DNA of 64,000 bases from Rhodococcus sp. HM1 (GTDB lineage Bacteria; Actinomycetota; Actinomycetes; Mycobacteriales; Mycobacteriaceae). A program made the translations under genes and the position numbers. The notes beneath the pieces were generated by a model. That model ran no database searches. It worked only from the letters and a program-made list of their open reading frames with translations, and had not been told where the DNA came from. Shown piece after piece: positions 32,061 to 40,456 of the stretch. Each line of letters starts with the position of its first letter. Within the stretch, counting starts at the first letter, position 1. The DNA is taken from positions 62,001-126,000 of the forward strand of contig NZ_JALPTB010000005.1 in NCBI RefSeq assembly GCF_023218075.1. The letters run 5' to 3'.

Positions 32061-33492
32061 TGGTGTTCTCCAGTTCGGTCAGTAGGGTCCGGCGCAGGAG
32101 TTTTCCTGTTTCGGTCTTGGGGAGTTCGTCGCGGAACACCACGGTGTCCGGCGTCTTGGAGGACCGCAGCCGGTCCTTGACCCACGCGGTGATCTCGTCC
32201 GGATCCGCATCGCCCACGAGTACCGCGACGATCCGCTGACCCCATTCGGGGTCGGCGACACCGACGACCGCGGCCTCGGTGATCCCGGGGTGCTCGAGCA
32301 GGACGTCCTCGATCTCGGCGGGGGCGATGTTCTCGCCGCCGCGGATGATGGTGTCGTCCGCGCGCCCCTCGATGAACAGGTAGCCCTCGTCGTCGACGTG
32401 GCCGAGGTCGCGGGTGGCGAACCAGCCCTGTTCGTCGAGGACGCTGCGCCCGCCGTACTCCCCGGAGATCTGCTCGCCGCGGACGAACACCAGCCCGGTC
32501 TCTCCCTGGACGACGAGTTCGCCTGCCTCGGTGCGGATTTCGATCTCGATGCCCGGCAGCGGGCGGCCGACGGAGCCGAGCCGGTCGCGGACGGCCGCGT
32601 CGTCGGACGCGAGAGCCGTCCGGTGGTCGTCGGGTCCGAGCACCGCGATCGAGGACGCGGTCTCGGTGAGACCGTAGGCGTTCACGAACCCGGTGTCCGA
32701 GAAGGCACGCAGGGCGTGCTCGAGGACCGGACGCGGGGTGCGCGATCCGCCGTAGGCGAGGCTCTGCAGCGACGGCACGTCGGCCGGCGCGTCGCCGAGC
32801 ACGGCGACGATCCGCGCCAGCATGGTCGGCACGAGCATCGCGTGGGTGACCTTCTCCCTGCGGACGGTGCCGAGCCAGGTCTCGGGATCGAAGGCGTCGA
32901 GGTAGACCACGCGACGGCCCGTGTACAGGTTCGACAGCAGATTCGTCAGGCCCGCAATGTGATACGGCGGGACGGACACGAGCGAGGCGTCGGTCTCCTC
33001 GGCGGAGGCGAACTCCATCGTGTTGAGCACGTACGCCAGCAGGTGGCGGTGCCGCAGGACCGCGGGCTTGGGATCCGAGGTGGTGCCGCTGGTGTAGATG
33101 ATCGCCGCGACGGCGTCGCCGTCCCATTCGGGCACGGCTTCGTCGTCGGCGTCCTCGGGGGTGACGGTGGAGTCGACGAACGCGTCGAGGTCGCCGGGAG
33201 CGAGTTCGAGCGCCCCGGGGTGCCGATCCCGCAGCGCCGTCAGCTGGGCTTCACCGAGCCGGTAGTTCAGTGCCACGAACGGCACCCCGGCGAGCGCGGC
33301 ACCGAACAGCGCCACGGGATAGGCCAGATGGTTCGTGCCCAGGTACAGCACGGCCGGATACCCGCGGAAACGGTTCGCGGCGACGCGGGCCCGGTCGTGG
33401 AGTTCGGGGCCCGTGAGGGAGCGGCCGTCGTAGGTCACGACAGCTCGATCGCCGTTGCTTGCGGCCATTTCTAGAATCATGCTGATGTTCAT
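32053..33492 (-). CDS. Acyl-CoA synthetase (AMP-forming ligase)
   Basis: A 479-residue ANL-family ligase: P-loop YTSGTTSDPKPAVLRH (about 152-167), NAYGLTETASS, LGHVDDEGYLFIEGRADDTIIRGGENIAPAEIE, and the catalytic Lys near the end in KTETGKLLRR. The N terminus is about 40 residues shorter than in typical FadD proteins. It makes acyl-AMP then acyl-CoA, so it is a candidate activator of the imported acid. The ATG at 33492 directly abuts the operator at 33493-33507, and no ribosome site precedes it; ATG 33480 is an alternative start. Confidence 0.88.
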   Translation of the reverse strand: MNISMILEMAASNGDRAVVTYDGRSLTGPELHDRARVAANRFRGYPAVLYLGTNHLAYPVALFGAALAGVPFVALNYRLGEAQLTALRDRHPGALELAPGDLDAFVDSTVTPEDADDEAVPEWDGDAVAAIIYTSGTTSDPKPAVLRHRHLLAYVLNTMEFASAEETDASLVSVPPYHIAGLTNLLSNLYTGRRVVYLDAFDPETWLGTVRREKVTHAMLVPTMLARIVAVLGDAPADVPSLQSLAYGGSRTPRPVLEHALRAFSDTGFVNAYGLTETASSIAVLGPDDHRTALASDDAAVRDRLGSVGRPLPGIEIEIRTEAGELVVQGETGLVFVRGEQISGEYGGRSVLDEQGWFATRDLGHVDDEGYLFIEGRADDTIIRGGENIAPAEIEDVLLEHPGITEAAVVGVADPEWGQRIVAVLVGDADPDEITAWVKDRLRSSKTPDTVVFRDELPKTETGKLLRRTLLTELENTNA

Positions 33493-33507
33493 GAGAACAT
33501 TATTCTC
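33493..33507. promoter_or_regulatory. Palindromic operator abutting the ligase start codon
   Basis: GAGAAC-ATT-ATTCTC matches 11 of 12 positions. A weak second copy, GAGAGC-TGT-AGTTGC, is centred 22 bases to the right (33515-33529). The first site touches the ligase ATG, which implies a very short or absent 5' leader, and lies 38 bases ahead of the SDR gene on the plus strand. Confidence 0.8.
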
Positions 33508-33545
33508 TCAAGCAGAGAGCTGTAGTTGCAAGAAGGGAAACCAAC

Positions 33546-34310
33546 ATGCAGATCACCGGTAGTTCAGCGATCGTCGTCGGCGGAACCGGCGGCCTCGGCG
33601 AGGCCACCGTGCGCCGTCTCCACGCCGGCGGAGCGAAGGTCGTCGTGGCCGACGTCAACGACGACAAGGGCAAGGCACTCGAGGAGGAGCTGGGCGTGCG
33701 CTACGTCCGCACCGACGCCGGCAGCGAGGAATCGGTGCTCGCCGCGATCGCCGAAGCCGAATCGCTCGGACCGCTGCGCGTGTCGGTGGACTGCCACGGT
33801 GGCCCGGCCGGCGGCGGGCGGCTCGTCGGCAAGGACGGCAGCCCGATGCCGCTCGAGAACTTCACCAACACCATCGAGTCGTACCTGGTCTCGGTGTTCA
33901 ACGTGATGCGCCTGGCCGCCGCCGCCATCGCCCGGCAGGAGCCGCTCGAGGACGGGCAGCGCGGTGTCATCGTCAACACGGCGTCGATCGCCGCGTACGA
34001 GGGCCAGATCGGTCAGCTCCCCTACTCGGCCGCGAAGGGCGGCGTCGTCGGCATGACCCTGGTCGCGGCGCGCGACCTGTCGCCGCTCGGCGTCCGCGTC
34101 GTCACGATCGCGCCCGGCACGTTCCTCACGCCCGCCTACGGCAAGGCCGGCGACCAGCTCGAGGCGTACTGGGGTCCGCAGGTGCCGCATCCCAAGCGCA
34201 TGGGCCGCTCCCCCGAATACGCGACCCTCGTCGCGTCGATCGTCGAGAACGACTACCTCAACGGCGAGGTCATCCGCCTCGACGGCGCACTGCGGTTCCC
34301 GCCGAAGTGA
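33546..34310 (+). CDS. SDR, type II 3-hydroxyacyl-CoA dehydrogenase-like
   Basis: A 254-residue SDR resembling HSD17B10/3-hydroxyacyl-CoA dehydrogenase type [20 protein letters not shown] (12-29), ADVNDDKG with the NAD-selecting Asp, [26 protein letters not shown] containing the Ser and Tyr-x3-Lys. The region [43 protein letters not shown] is characteristic of that branch. It oxidises a 3-hydroxyacyl-CoA to the keto form for thiolysis. ATG 33546 follows AGAAGGGA. Confidence 0.88.
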   Translation: MQITGSSAIVVGGTGGLGEATVRRLHAGGAKVVVADVNDDKGKALEEELGVRYVRTDAGSEESVLAAIAEAESLGPLRVSVDCHGGPAGGGRLVGKDGSPMPLENFTNTIESYLVSVFNVMRLAAAAIARQEPLEDGQRGVIVNTASIAAYEGQIGQLPYSAAKGGVVGMTLVAARDLSPLGVRVVTIAPGTFLTPAYGKAGDQLEAYWGPQVPHPKRMGRSPEYATLVASIVENDYLNGEVIRLDGALRFPPK

Positions 34311-35044
34311 CCGCTCTCGACGGCAAGGTCGCGTTCGTCGCCGGTGCCAGCCGTGGCATCGGCGCCGCGGTGGCCGCCGCGCTCGCCGAAGCGGGTGCGG
34401 CGGTCGCGGTCGCGGCACGCTCGGAGAACGAGGGCCGGCTGCCCGGCACGATCCATTCGGTCGCGGACCGGATCGTCGCGGCGGGCGGTCGCGCCCTGCC
34501 GGTGCCGTGCGACGTCACCGACGAGGAGTCCGTCGAGGCGGCGATCGGCGCGACGGTCGCCGAGTTCGGTGGCCTCGACATCGTCGTCGCCAACGCCGGG
34601 GTGCTGTGGCAGGGCCCGATCGAGACGACGCCGCTGAAGCGGTGGCAGCTGTGCCTCGACGTCAACACCACCGGCGTGTTCCTGGTGACCAAGGCGGCGA
34701 TTCCGCATCTGCGCGCGCGTGGCGGCGGATCGCTGATCGCGGTGACCACCACCGGCGTGACGATGACCGACCGCGGATCCAACGCGTACTGGGTGTCGAA
34801 GGCCGCGGTCGAACGGCTCTATCTGGGACTCGCGTCGGACCTGCGCGGCGACAACATCGCCGTGAACTGTCTGAGCCCGTCCCGGGTCGTTCTCACCGAG
34901 GGCTGGACCGCCGGCGGCAGCGGCATCGAGATTCCGCCGGAGATGGTCGAGCCACCGGAGACGATGGGCGCGGCGGCGGTGCTGCTGGCCGCGCAGGACG
35001 CCTCCGGGATCACCGGCACCGTTCAGCGGTCGGAAACGCTCTAG
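34307..35044 (+). CDS. SDR-family oxidoreductase
   Basis: A 245-residue SDR: AGASRGIGAAVAAALAEAG (12-30), VAARSENEGRLPGTIHSVADRI (the insertion seen in the HSDL2-like branch), VANAGV, and NAYWVSKAAVERLYL with Tyr-x3-Lys. It ends early after GTVQRSETL, without the usual DGG tail. The GTG start overlaps the previous stop (GTGA). It resembles the SDR at 44609 in its long second-strand loop, suggesting related substrates. The exact hydroxyl oxidised or ketone reduced is unknown. Confidence 0.85.
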   Translation: MTALDGKVAFVAGASRGIGAAVAAALAEAGAAVAVAARSENEGRLPGTIHSVADRIVAAGGRALPVPCDVTDEESVEAAIGATVAEFGGLDIVVANAGVLWQGPIETTPLKRWQLCLDVNTTGVFLVTKAAIPHLRARGGGSLIAVTTTGVTMTDRGSNAYWVSKAAVERLYLGLASDLRGDNIAVNCLSPSRVVLTEGWTAGGSGIEIPPEMVEPPETMGAAAVLLAAQDASGITGTVQRSETL

Positions 35045-35053
35045 CGCTACGCG

Positions 35054-35099
35054 CCGGTGTGCCTTTGTGGCGGCTCCCACCGCCACAAAGGCACACCGG
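35054..35099. terminator. Hairpin family A, copy 2, between convergent genes
   Basis: Perfect 20-bp arms (35054-35073 and 35080-35099; CCGGTGTGCCTTTGTGGCGG and complement), loop CTCCCA. Same arm sequence as at 4966-5011, and again between convergent operon ends. Probably a bidirectional terminator spread as a repeat. Confidence 0.75.
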
Positions 35100-35103
35100 G
35101 CCG

Positions 35104-35868
35104 TCAGGCCTTTTTCGTGAGCCTGGCAATGTTCGCGCGGAAGTCGTCGCTCTGGAACGTCAGGTCCTCCGCGGTCATCGCGTAGTCCAGGCTCGCGAGG
35201 ATCGCGCGCTCGAGGTGGATGTTCACCAGCCGCTTCGTGCTCTCGACCGCCTTCTGCGGAAGCTCGGAGATCTTCTTCGCCGCGGCGAGGGCCTCGGTGA
35301 GCGGATCGGCGACGACGTGGTTGGCCAGACCGAGCGCGAGCGCCCGCTCCGCCGGGATCCGCGTGCCGAGGAGCGCGAACTCCTTGGTCTGCAGCAGGCT
35401 GATCTGCAGCGGCCACGTGAGGGGCCCGCCGTCGGCCGCGACCAGGCCGACCTGCACGTGCGGATCGGCGAGGTACGCATGCTCCGCCATGTAGACGACG
35501 TCGCTGAGCGCCACCAGGCTGCAGCCCAGGCCGACGGCCGGGCCGTTGACGGCGGCGATCACCGGAATCCGGCAGCGCGCCATCCCGATCACCAGCTCGC
35601 GGCCGTCCGCGATGGTCTTCGCACGCAGATCCGCGTCCTCGGCCAGCTCCGCGAGGTACGCGAAATCGCCGCCCGCGGAGAACGCCTTGCCGGCACCGGT
35701 GATCACCGCGGCGCGCGCGGTGCGGTCGGCGGACAGTTGCGGCCACAGCTGCGCGAGCCCGTGGTGCAGGTCGTCGTTGACCGCGTTGAGCGCATCCGGG
35801 CGGTTCAGCGTGATGATGCGCAGCGGACCGTCCGCGCGAACGTCGATCTCTTCCGGCATGTCGTACAT
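35104..35868 (-). CDS. Crotonase-family protein without hydratase glutamates
   Basis: A 254-residue crotonase with AFSAGGDFAYLAE and GPAVGLGCSLVALSD, where Ser replaces the first hydratase Glu; LADPHVQVGLVAADGGPLTWPL has no Glu at the second position. This pattern is shared by a group of actinobacterial EchA proteins with unproven reactions. It begins at ATG 35868, next to the dehydrogenase stop (TGACATG). As last gene of the ligase-dehydrogenase pair 3 operon it likely acts on the unsaturated acyl-CoA made by that pair. Confidence 0.84.
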   Translation of the reverse strand: MYDMPEEIDVRADGPLRIITLNRPDALNAVNDDLHHGLAQLWPQLSADRTARAAVITGAGKAFSAGGDFAYLAELAEDADLRAKTIADGRELVIGMARCRIPVIAAVNGPAVGLGCSLVALSDVVYMAEHAYLADPHVQVGLVAADGGPLTWPLQISLLQTKEFALLGTRIPAERALALGLANHVVADPLTEALAAAKKISELPQKAVESTKRLVNIHLERAILASLDYAMTAEDLTFQSDDFRANIARLTKKA

Positions 35869-35869
35869 G

Positions 35870-36958
35870 TCAAACTCCCAATCCGAGGATGCGCGAGGCC
35901 ACGATGTTCTTCTGGATCTGCGACGTTCCACCCATGACGGACTGCGCGCGGCTGTACATGTACGTGCCGAGCATCTCCGCGTCGCGGGTGCCGGCCTCCG
36001 ACAGGGCCGCGTGACCGACGGATTGCTCGACCCAGGTCATGAGCAGCTTGTCGAGCGAGCCCTCCGAGCCGTGGGTCAGACCGTCGAGCTGCTCGGACAA
36101 CCGGCGGCGCACGTGCAGCCGCAGCATCTCCGATTGCACTGCCGCCCAAGCGAGTTCGTCGGACGGCGGGCCGTCGGACCGGGCCGCGAGTTCGCGGACG
36201 GTCTTCGCATAGCGGGCCGCGAACCCGAGTGTCGACGGTTCGCGCTCGTGCCCGACCACCGTCATGGCCAGCTTCCAGCCCTCACCGGGGTTGCCGACCA
36301 TCCGCGACGCCGGGACACGCGCACCGTCGAACAGCACCTGCCCGAACTCCTTGGTGACGCCGCTGATCATCTTCAGCGGTCGCTGTTCGATCCCGTCCTG
36401 GTGCATGTTCACGATGAACGCCGAGATGCCCTTGTGCCGCGGCTTGTCCGGTTCGGTGCGGGCGAGCAGCAGGCACCAGTCGGCGACGTCGGAATAGCTC
36501 GTCCAGATCTTGTGCCCGTGGATGACGTACTCGTCGCCGTCGCGGGTCGCGGTGGTCGTGAGCGAGGCCAGGTCCGATCCGGCGCCCGGTTCGCTGAAGC
36601 CCTGGCACCAGCGTTCGGTGCCGTTGATCATGCCGGGCAGGAACTCCTGCTGCAGTTCCTTGCTGCCGTGGTGACCGAGACCGATCACCAGATAGCCGAG
36701 GCTCGGCCGGGCCGGTGCACCGGCGATCGCGAGTTCCTCGTCGAGGATCACGTCGTAGACGGGCGGCAGGTCCTGTCCCCCGAATTCCTTCGGCCAGGAC
36801 AGCCCGAAGAATCCGGCGTTGTACAGCGCCCGATGCCACTCGGGCTGTTTCGCCCAGTACTCGTCGCCCGATGTCGGGAATTGCTTGGCCGTGGTCGCGA
36901 GCCAGGACCTCAGACGGTCGCGGAACGCGGCTTCCTCCGGCGAATCACGAAACTCCAA
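35870..36958 (-). CDS. Acyl-CoA dehydrogenase, larger subunit of pair 3
   Basis: A 362-residue acyl-CoA dehydrogenase with WCQGFSEPGAGSDLASL, YVIHGHKIWTSYSDVADWC, RHKGISAFIVNMHQDGI and the end AQSVMGGTSQIQKNIVASRILGLGV. It is of the type found in steroid side-chain and ring catabolism pairs. The TTG 36958 start overlaps the end of the partner gene. Expected to act as a heterotetramer with the product of 36945-37853. Confidence 0.88.
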   Translation of the reverse strand: MEFRDSPEEAAFRDRLRSWLATTAKQFPTSGDEYWAKQPEWHRALYNAGFFGLSWPKEFGGQDLPPVYDVILDEELAIAGAPARPSLGYLVIGLGHHGSKELQQEFLPGMINGTERWCQGFSEPGAGSDLASLTTTATRDGDEYVIHGHKIWTSYSDVADWCLLLARTEPDKPRHKGISAFIVNMHQDGIEQRPLKMISGVTKEFGQVLFDGARVPASRMVGNPGEGWKLAMTVVGHEREPSTLGFAARYAKTVRELAARSDGPPSDELAWAAVQSEMLRLHVRRRLSEQLDGLTHGSEGSLDKLLMTWVEQSVGHAALSEAGTRDAEMLGTYMYSRAQSVMGGTSQIQKNIVASRILGLGV

Positions 36959-37853
36959 GGTCGATCTCCTTCAGGCTCACGGGGAACAGTTCGGTGGACG
37001 CGAGCGCCCGCCGCAGGTAGACGTGCGCGAGGCATTCCCAGGTGTTGCCGATGCCACCGTGCACCTGGATCGAGGTCTCGCAGATCGTGAAAGCGGCTCG
37101 CGCGCAGTAGATCTTCGCGACCCGGGAAGCCTGGATCGCCTCGGCGGTGTCGAGTTCGTCGACCGCCCACGCCGCGTGCCGCAGCACGCTGATCGACCCT
37201 TCGATCAGCGCCTGGCTCTCGGCGAGCATGTGCGCGACCGCCTGGTACGACCCGATGGTGTGGCCGTACTGCTCGCGCATCTTCGCGTAGTCGACGGCGA
37301 GGTCCTGCGCACCGCGGGATACGCCGACGAGGTCGGCGGTGGTCGCGACGAGAGCGAGCGCGTACCAGCGGTCCGCGTCGGCGGCGGACAGTTCGCCGAG
37401 CGGCTCGCCCGGCTCGCCGAGTTCCGCGAAACAGCGGGTCAGGTCCGCGGCGGCGGCGATGTCGGCACCGACGGGCGCCGAAAGGATCTGCCTGTCCCGC
37501 AGGATCACCGCATCGGTGAGGCCGCGCGCGTCGACCGCTTCGGAGCCGACACCGATCGCCCACGGCGACTGGTCGTCGCCGAGGTGACGCCGCAGGTCGT
37601 CTGCGAGGACGGGACCGAGGAAGGGTACGTCGACGAGACCGCGACCGAACTCCTCGGCGACGATCGCGACCTCGACACCGGACGCGCCGTCGGAGCGCAG
37701 GGCGCGCCAGCCGGTCGTGTCGACCGCCTTCTCGAGCCGGGCGACCCGGCTGTCGTCGTCGAGATCCTGGACCGATCCAGGACCGAGGTCGTCGGCGAGT
37801 TTCGCTGCCGCATCACGTAATTGTCGTTGTTCACTCGTCAGACGGACGTCCAT
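36945..37853 (-). CDS. Acyl-CoA dehydrogenase, smaller subunit of pair 3
   Basis: A 302-residue member with a helical N domain (LTSEQRQLRDAAAKLADDLG), a reduced beta domain without the usual WxxNGxK segment, and a C domain with KMREQYGHTIGSYQAVAHMLAESQALIEGSISVLRHAAW and QVHGGIGNTWECLAHVYLRRALASTELF. Such short partners supply part of the substrate pocket. ATG 37853 overlaps the ligase end by 23 bases, so all four genes from the ligase to the crotonase form one unit. Confidence 0.86.
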   Translation of the reverse strand: MDVRLTSEQRQLRDAAAKLADDLGPGSVQDLDDDSRVARLEKAVDTTGWRALRSDGASGVEVAIVAEEFGRGLVDVPFLGPVLADDLRRHLGDDQSPWAIGVGSEAVDARGLTDAVILRDRQILSAPVGADIAAAADLTRCFAELGEPGEPLGELSAADADRWYALALVATTADLVGVSRGAQDLAVDYAKMREQYGHTIGSYQAVAHMLAESQALIEGSISVLRHAAWAVDELDTAEAIQASRVAKIYCARAAFTICETSIQVHGGIGNTWECLAHVYLRRALASTELFPVSLKEIDLGVS

Positions 37854-39267
37854 AGCGCTCCTTGAGTACTCGGCGCAACACCTTGCCGGAGGGCAGGCGA
37901 GGGATTTCGGGGACGAACAGGACCCGGCTCGGGCGTTTGTAAGACGCCAGCCGGTCGCCGACCAGGGCGATCAGTTCGGCTTCGGTGACCGGCCCGCCGG
38001 TCGTGACCGCGGCGAGGACGGCCTCGCCGGTCACCGGGTCGGGCACGCCGAACACCGCGCAATCGGTGACCTCGGGATGTCCGTGCAGCACGCTTTCGAC
38101 CTCGGCGGGCGCGACCTGGAATCCCTTGACCTTGATCATTTCCTTCGACCGGTCGGTGATCCGCAGCCAGCCGTCCTCGTCGAGGTAGCCGACGTCGCCG
38201 GTGCGGTACCAGCCGTCGGCGAAGGCGTCGGGGTTCGCATCGGCCGGAAGGTAACCGGCCATGAGGGAGTCGGCGCGGGCCTGGATTTCGCCGACACCGC
38301 CCGCCGGCAGCACCTCCCCGGTGTCCAGTGACACCACGCGCACCGTCACGCCGGGGACGGGACGCCCGACGCTGTCCAGCCGCGCACCGGCGACCGGATT
38401 GCAGGCGATGACCGGGAGTTCGCTCGCGCCGTAGGCAGGCAACCACCCGACGCCGGTGCGGCGGGTGACGGTGTCGGCGACGCTCGCCGTGACCGGGGTG
38501 GCGCCCCACATGATGTAGCGCAGCGACGACAGGTCGTACGACTCGAGATGCGGATGCTGCGCGATCGCCAGCGCGATCGGCGCGACGGCCATCTCGACGG
38601 TGATCCGGTCGCGTTCGATGTGCCGGAGCATCACGTCGATGTCGAAGCGGCGATGCAGCCGGAACCACGCGCCGACCTCGAGGGCGGTGACGATGTTGAG
38701 GATCCCGAGGATGTGAGACGGCGGCGTGAGCACCTGCATCCGGTCCGCGGACGTCAGTTGCAGCGCGTCGCGCCAGTGCGCGACGGCGGCGGCGAGGGAG
38801 CCGTGGGTGTGCCGGACGGCCTTGGGCAGCCCGGTCGTGCCCGAACTGAACACCAGTACCGCCTCGACGTCCGGGTCGTGGGCGGTTGTCGTGCCGTCAC
38901 CGATCGCGGGTGGGATCGGCTCGTCGAGGTGCAGCATGTCGGCGTGCTCGGCGAGGACCGGATTGTCGCCGACCGCGGCAACCGGCCGCGTCACCTCGAG
39001 GGCGTGCACGACCTCGTCGTGCTTGTAGGCCGGGCTGAGCAGCACGACGGACGCCCCGAGGCGCCAGATCGCCTGCACGGCCACGACGAACTCGGGCCGG
39101 TTCGACGACATCAAGGCGACCCGGTCGCCGGCGCCGACGCCACGTTCGGCGAGCCGGACCGCCAGGCCCGCCGCGAGCGCGTCGAGCTCGACGCGGCTGT
39201 AGGCACGGTCCTCGAACACCAGGGCGGTGGTGGTGTTCCGCGTCCGGTCGATCGTGGGGTCCGACAA
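37831..39267 (-). CDS. Acyl-CoA synthetase (AMP-forming ligase), second copy
   Basis: A 478-residue ANL ligase: FSSGTTGLPKAVRHTHGS (about 155-172), PAYGASELPVIACNP, TGDVGYLDEDGWLRITDRSKEMIKVKGFQVAPAEVE (hinge) and the catalytic Lys in LPSGKVLRRVLKERYG. It differs clearly from the ligase at 32053, so each probably activates a different acid of the pathway. TTG 39267 has GAGACGAGG ahead. The frame stays open far upstream, but that part lies over the promoter and the divergent reductase gene and was excluded. Confidence 0.88.
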   Translation of the reverse strand: MSDPTIDRTRNTTTALVFEDRAYSRVELDALAAGLAVRLAERGVGAGDRVALMSSNRPEFVVAVQAIWRLGASVVLLSPAYKHDEVVHALEVTRPVAAVGDNPVLAEHADMLHLDEPIPPAIGDGTTTAHDPDVEAVLVFSSGTTGLPKAVRHTHGSLAAAVAHWRDALQLTSADRMQVLTPPSHILGILNIVTALEVGAWFRLHRRFDIDVMLRHIERDRITVEMAVAPIALAIAQHPHLESYDLSSLRYIMWGATPVTASVADTVTRRTGVGWLPAYGASELPVIACNPVAGARLDSVGRPVPGVTVRVVSLDTGEVLPAGGVGEIQARADSLMAGYLPADANPDAFADGWYRTGDVGYLDEDGWLRITDRSKEMIKVKGFQVAPAEVESVLHGHPEVTDCAVFGVPDPVTGEAVLAAVTTGGPVTEAELIALVGDRLASYKRPSRVLFVPEIPRLPSGKVLRRVLKERYGRPSDE

Positions 39268-39321
39268 CTGCGCCTCGTCTCGGGTGGGTGTTCGACGTTG
39301 AGAAGATCCTATATCGTAGGT

Positions 39322-39336
39322 GAGAATATAATTCTC
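39322..39336. promoter_or_regulatory. Perfect palindromic operator between ligase 2 and the reductase gene
   Basis: GAGAAT-ATA-ATTCTC, a perfect match, 36 bases ahead of the reductase ATG and 54 bases ahead of the ligase TTG. TATATCGTAGGTGAGAATATAAT includes AT-rich elements that could be the -10 of both directions. Confidence 0.82.
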
Positions 39337-39372
39337 CAGGCAGTAGAACAATCCCCGAGGAGGAGACGATCC

Positions 39373-40392
39373 ATGGCGAGACCCCCTATGTTCCAGCGGG
39401 CGCGGGTGACCCGGATCGTGAAGGAGACCTCCGACGCCCGGTCGTTCGTCCTGGCGCCCGTGGACGGCCCGTTCACCTACCGGGCGGGGCAGTTCCTGAA
39501 CTTCAAGGTCACCGTCGACGGCACCGAGCTGTACCGGTCGTACTCGATGTCCAGCGCACCCGAAAGCGACGACGAACTCACGGTCACCGTCAAGCGCGTA
39601 CCCGGCGGCAAGGTGTCGAACTGGCTGCTCGACAACGTCTCCGAGGGCGACGAGGTGGAGATCAGCCGCCCCACCGGCACCTTCCTGCTGCGGGAGAGCG
39701 ACAAGCCGCTCCTCGGATTCAGCGGCGGCAGCGGCATCACCCCGATCCTGTCGCTCGCCAAGTCCACCCTGGCCACCACCGATCGCCCCGTCCGGTTGCT
39801 GTGCGCCGACCGCGACCAGCCGTCGGCGATCTTCGAATCCGTTCTCGAGGCGCTGGTTGAGCAGTACCCGGACCGGCTGACGGTCGTGCGCCATCTCGAC
39901 GACGAGAAGGGCCTGCTCGACGCCGAGGCCATCCGCGCGTTCGTCGGCAGCGACGTGGACGCGGACAGCTACCTGTGTGGCCCCGAACCGTTCATGGATC
40001 TGATCGAGTCGACGCTGCCCGGCCCGGGCGGCGTGTTCAGCGAGCGCTTCGGCATCCCGCCGGCACCGGCTTCCACCGAACAGCCCGCCGCCCCCGCCGC
40101 CGAGGAATCCGGCGAGCTCGAGGGGACCGTGACGATCTTCGTCGGACGCAAGAAGGGATCGGTACCGCGCCACGCCGGCGAAACCATCCTCGAAAGCGCC
40201 CGCCGCGCCGGATTGACCCCGCCGTTCTTCTGCGAGATGGGCAACTGCGGCACCTGCATGGCGCTGGTGACCGAGGGTTGCGCGACGATGCGCACCAACG
40301 AGGCACTTTCGGACGACGAGGTCGAGGAAGGCTACGTGCTCACGTGCCAGGCCGTGCCGGACACCCCGTCGATCAAGGTCAAGTACGAGTGA
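39373..40392 (+). CDS. KshB-like oxygenase reductase with C-terminal 2Fe-2S domain
   Basis: A 339-residue FNR-type reductase: FAD motif RSYS (55-58) with SMSSAP, NAD domain GGSGITP (118-124) and YLCGPEPFM (200-208), a Pro/Ala-rich linker (about 228-250) and a plant-type ferredoxin domain with Cys287, Cys292, Cys295 and Cys325. This order (FAD-NAD-2Fe2S) is that of KshB and similar reductases that feed single Rieske oxygenases from NADH. The only Rieske oxygenase in the window is at 18053, under the same operator. ATG 39373 follows GAGGAGGAGACG. A strong hairpin follows the gene. Confidence 0.92.
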   Translation: MARPPMFQRARVTRIVKETSDARSFVLAPVDGPFTYRAGQFLNFKVTVDGTELYRSYSMSSAPESDDELTVTVKRVPGGKVSNWLLDNVSEGDEVEISRPTGTFLLRESDKPLLGFSGGSGITPILSLAKSTLATTDRPVRLLCADRDQPSAIFESVLEALVEQYPDRLTVVRHLDDEKGLLDAEAIRAFVGSDVDADSYLCGPEPFMDLIESTLPGPGGVFSERFGIPPAPASTEQPAAPAAEESGELEGTVTIFVGRKKGSVPRHAGETILESARRAGLTPPFFCEMGNCGTCMALVTEGCATMRTNEALSDDEVEEGYVLTCQAVPDTPSIKVKYE

Positions 40393-40398
40393 CCGAAA

Positions 40399-40450
40399 CC
40401 CCTCGTGCGTGGTTTCGGTAGCACCGGCTACCGAAACCACGCACGAGGGG
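40399..40450. terminator. Hairpin family B, copy 1, between convergent genes
   Basis: Perfect 24-bp arms (40399-40422 and 40427-40450; core CGTGCGTGGTTTCGGTAGC) with a 4-base loop. A near copy with core CGTGCGTGCTTTCGGTAGC is at 58778-58819. It sits between the reductase and CoA-transferase stops and may terminate both. Confidence 0.78.
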
Positions 40451-40456
40451 GAAGGG

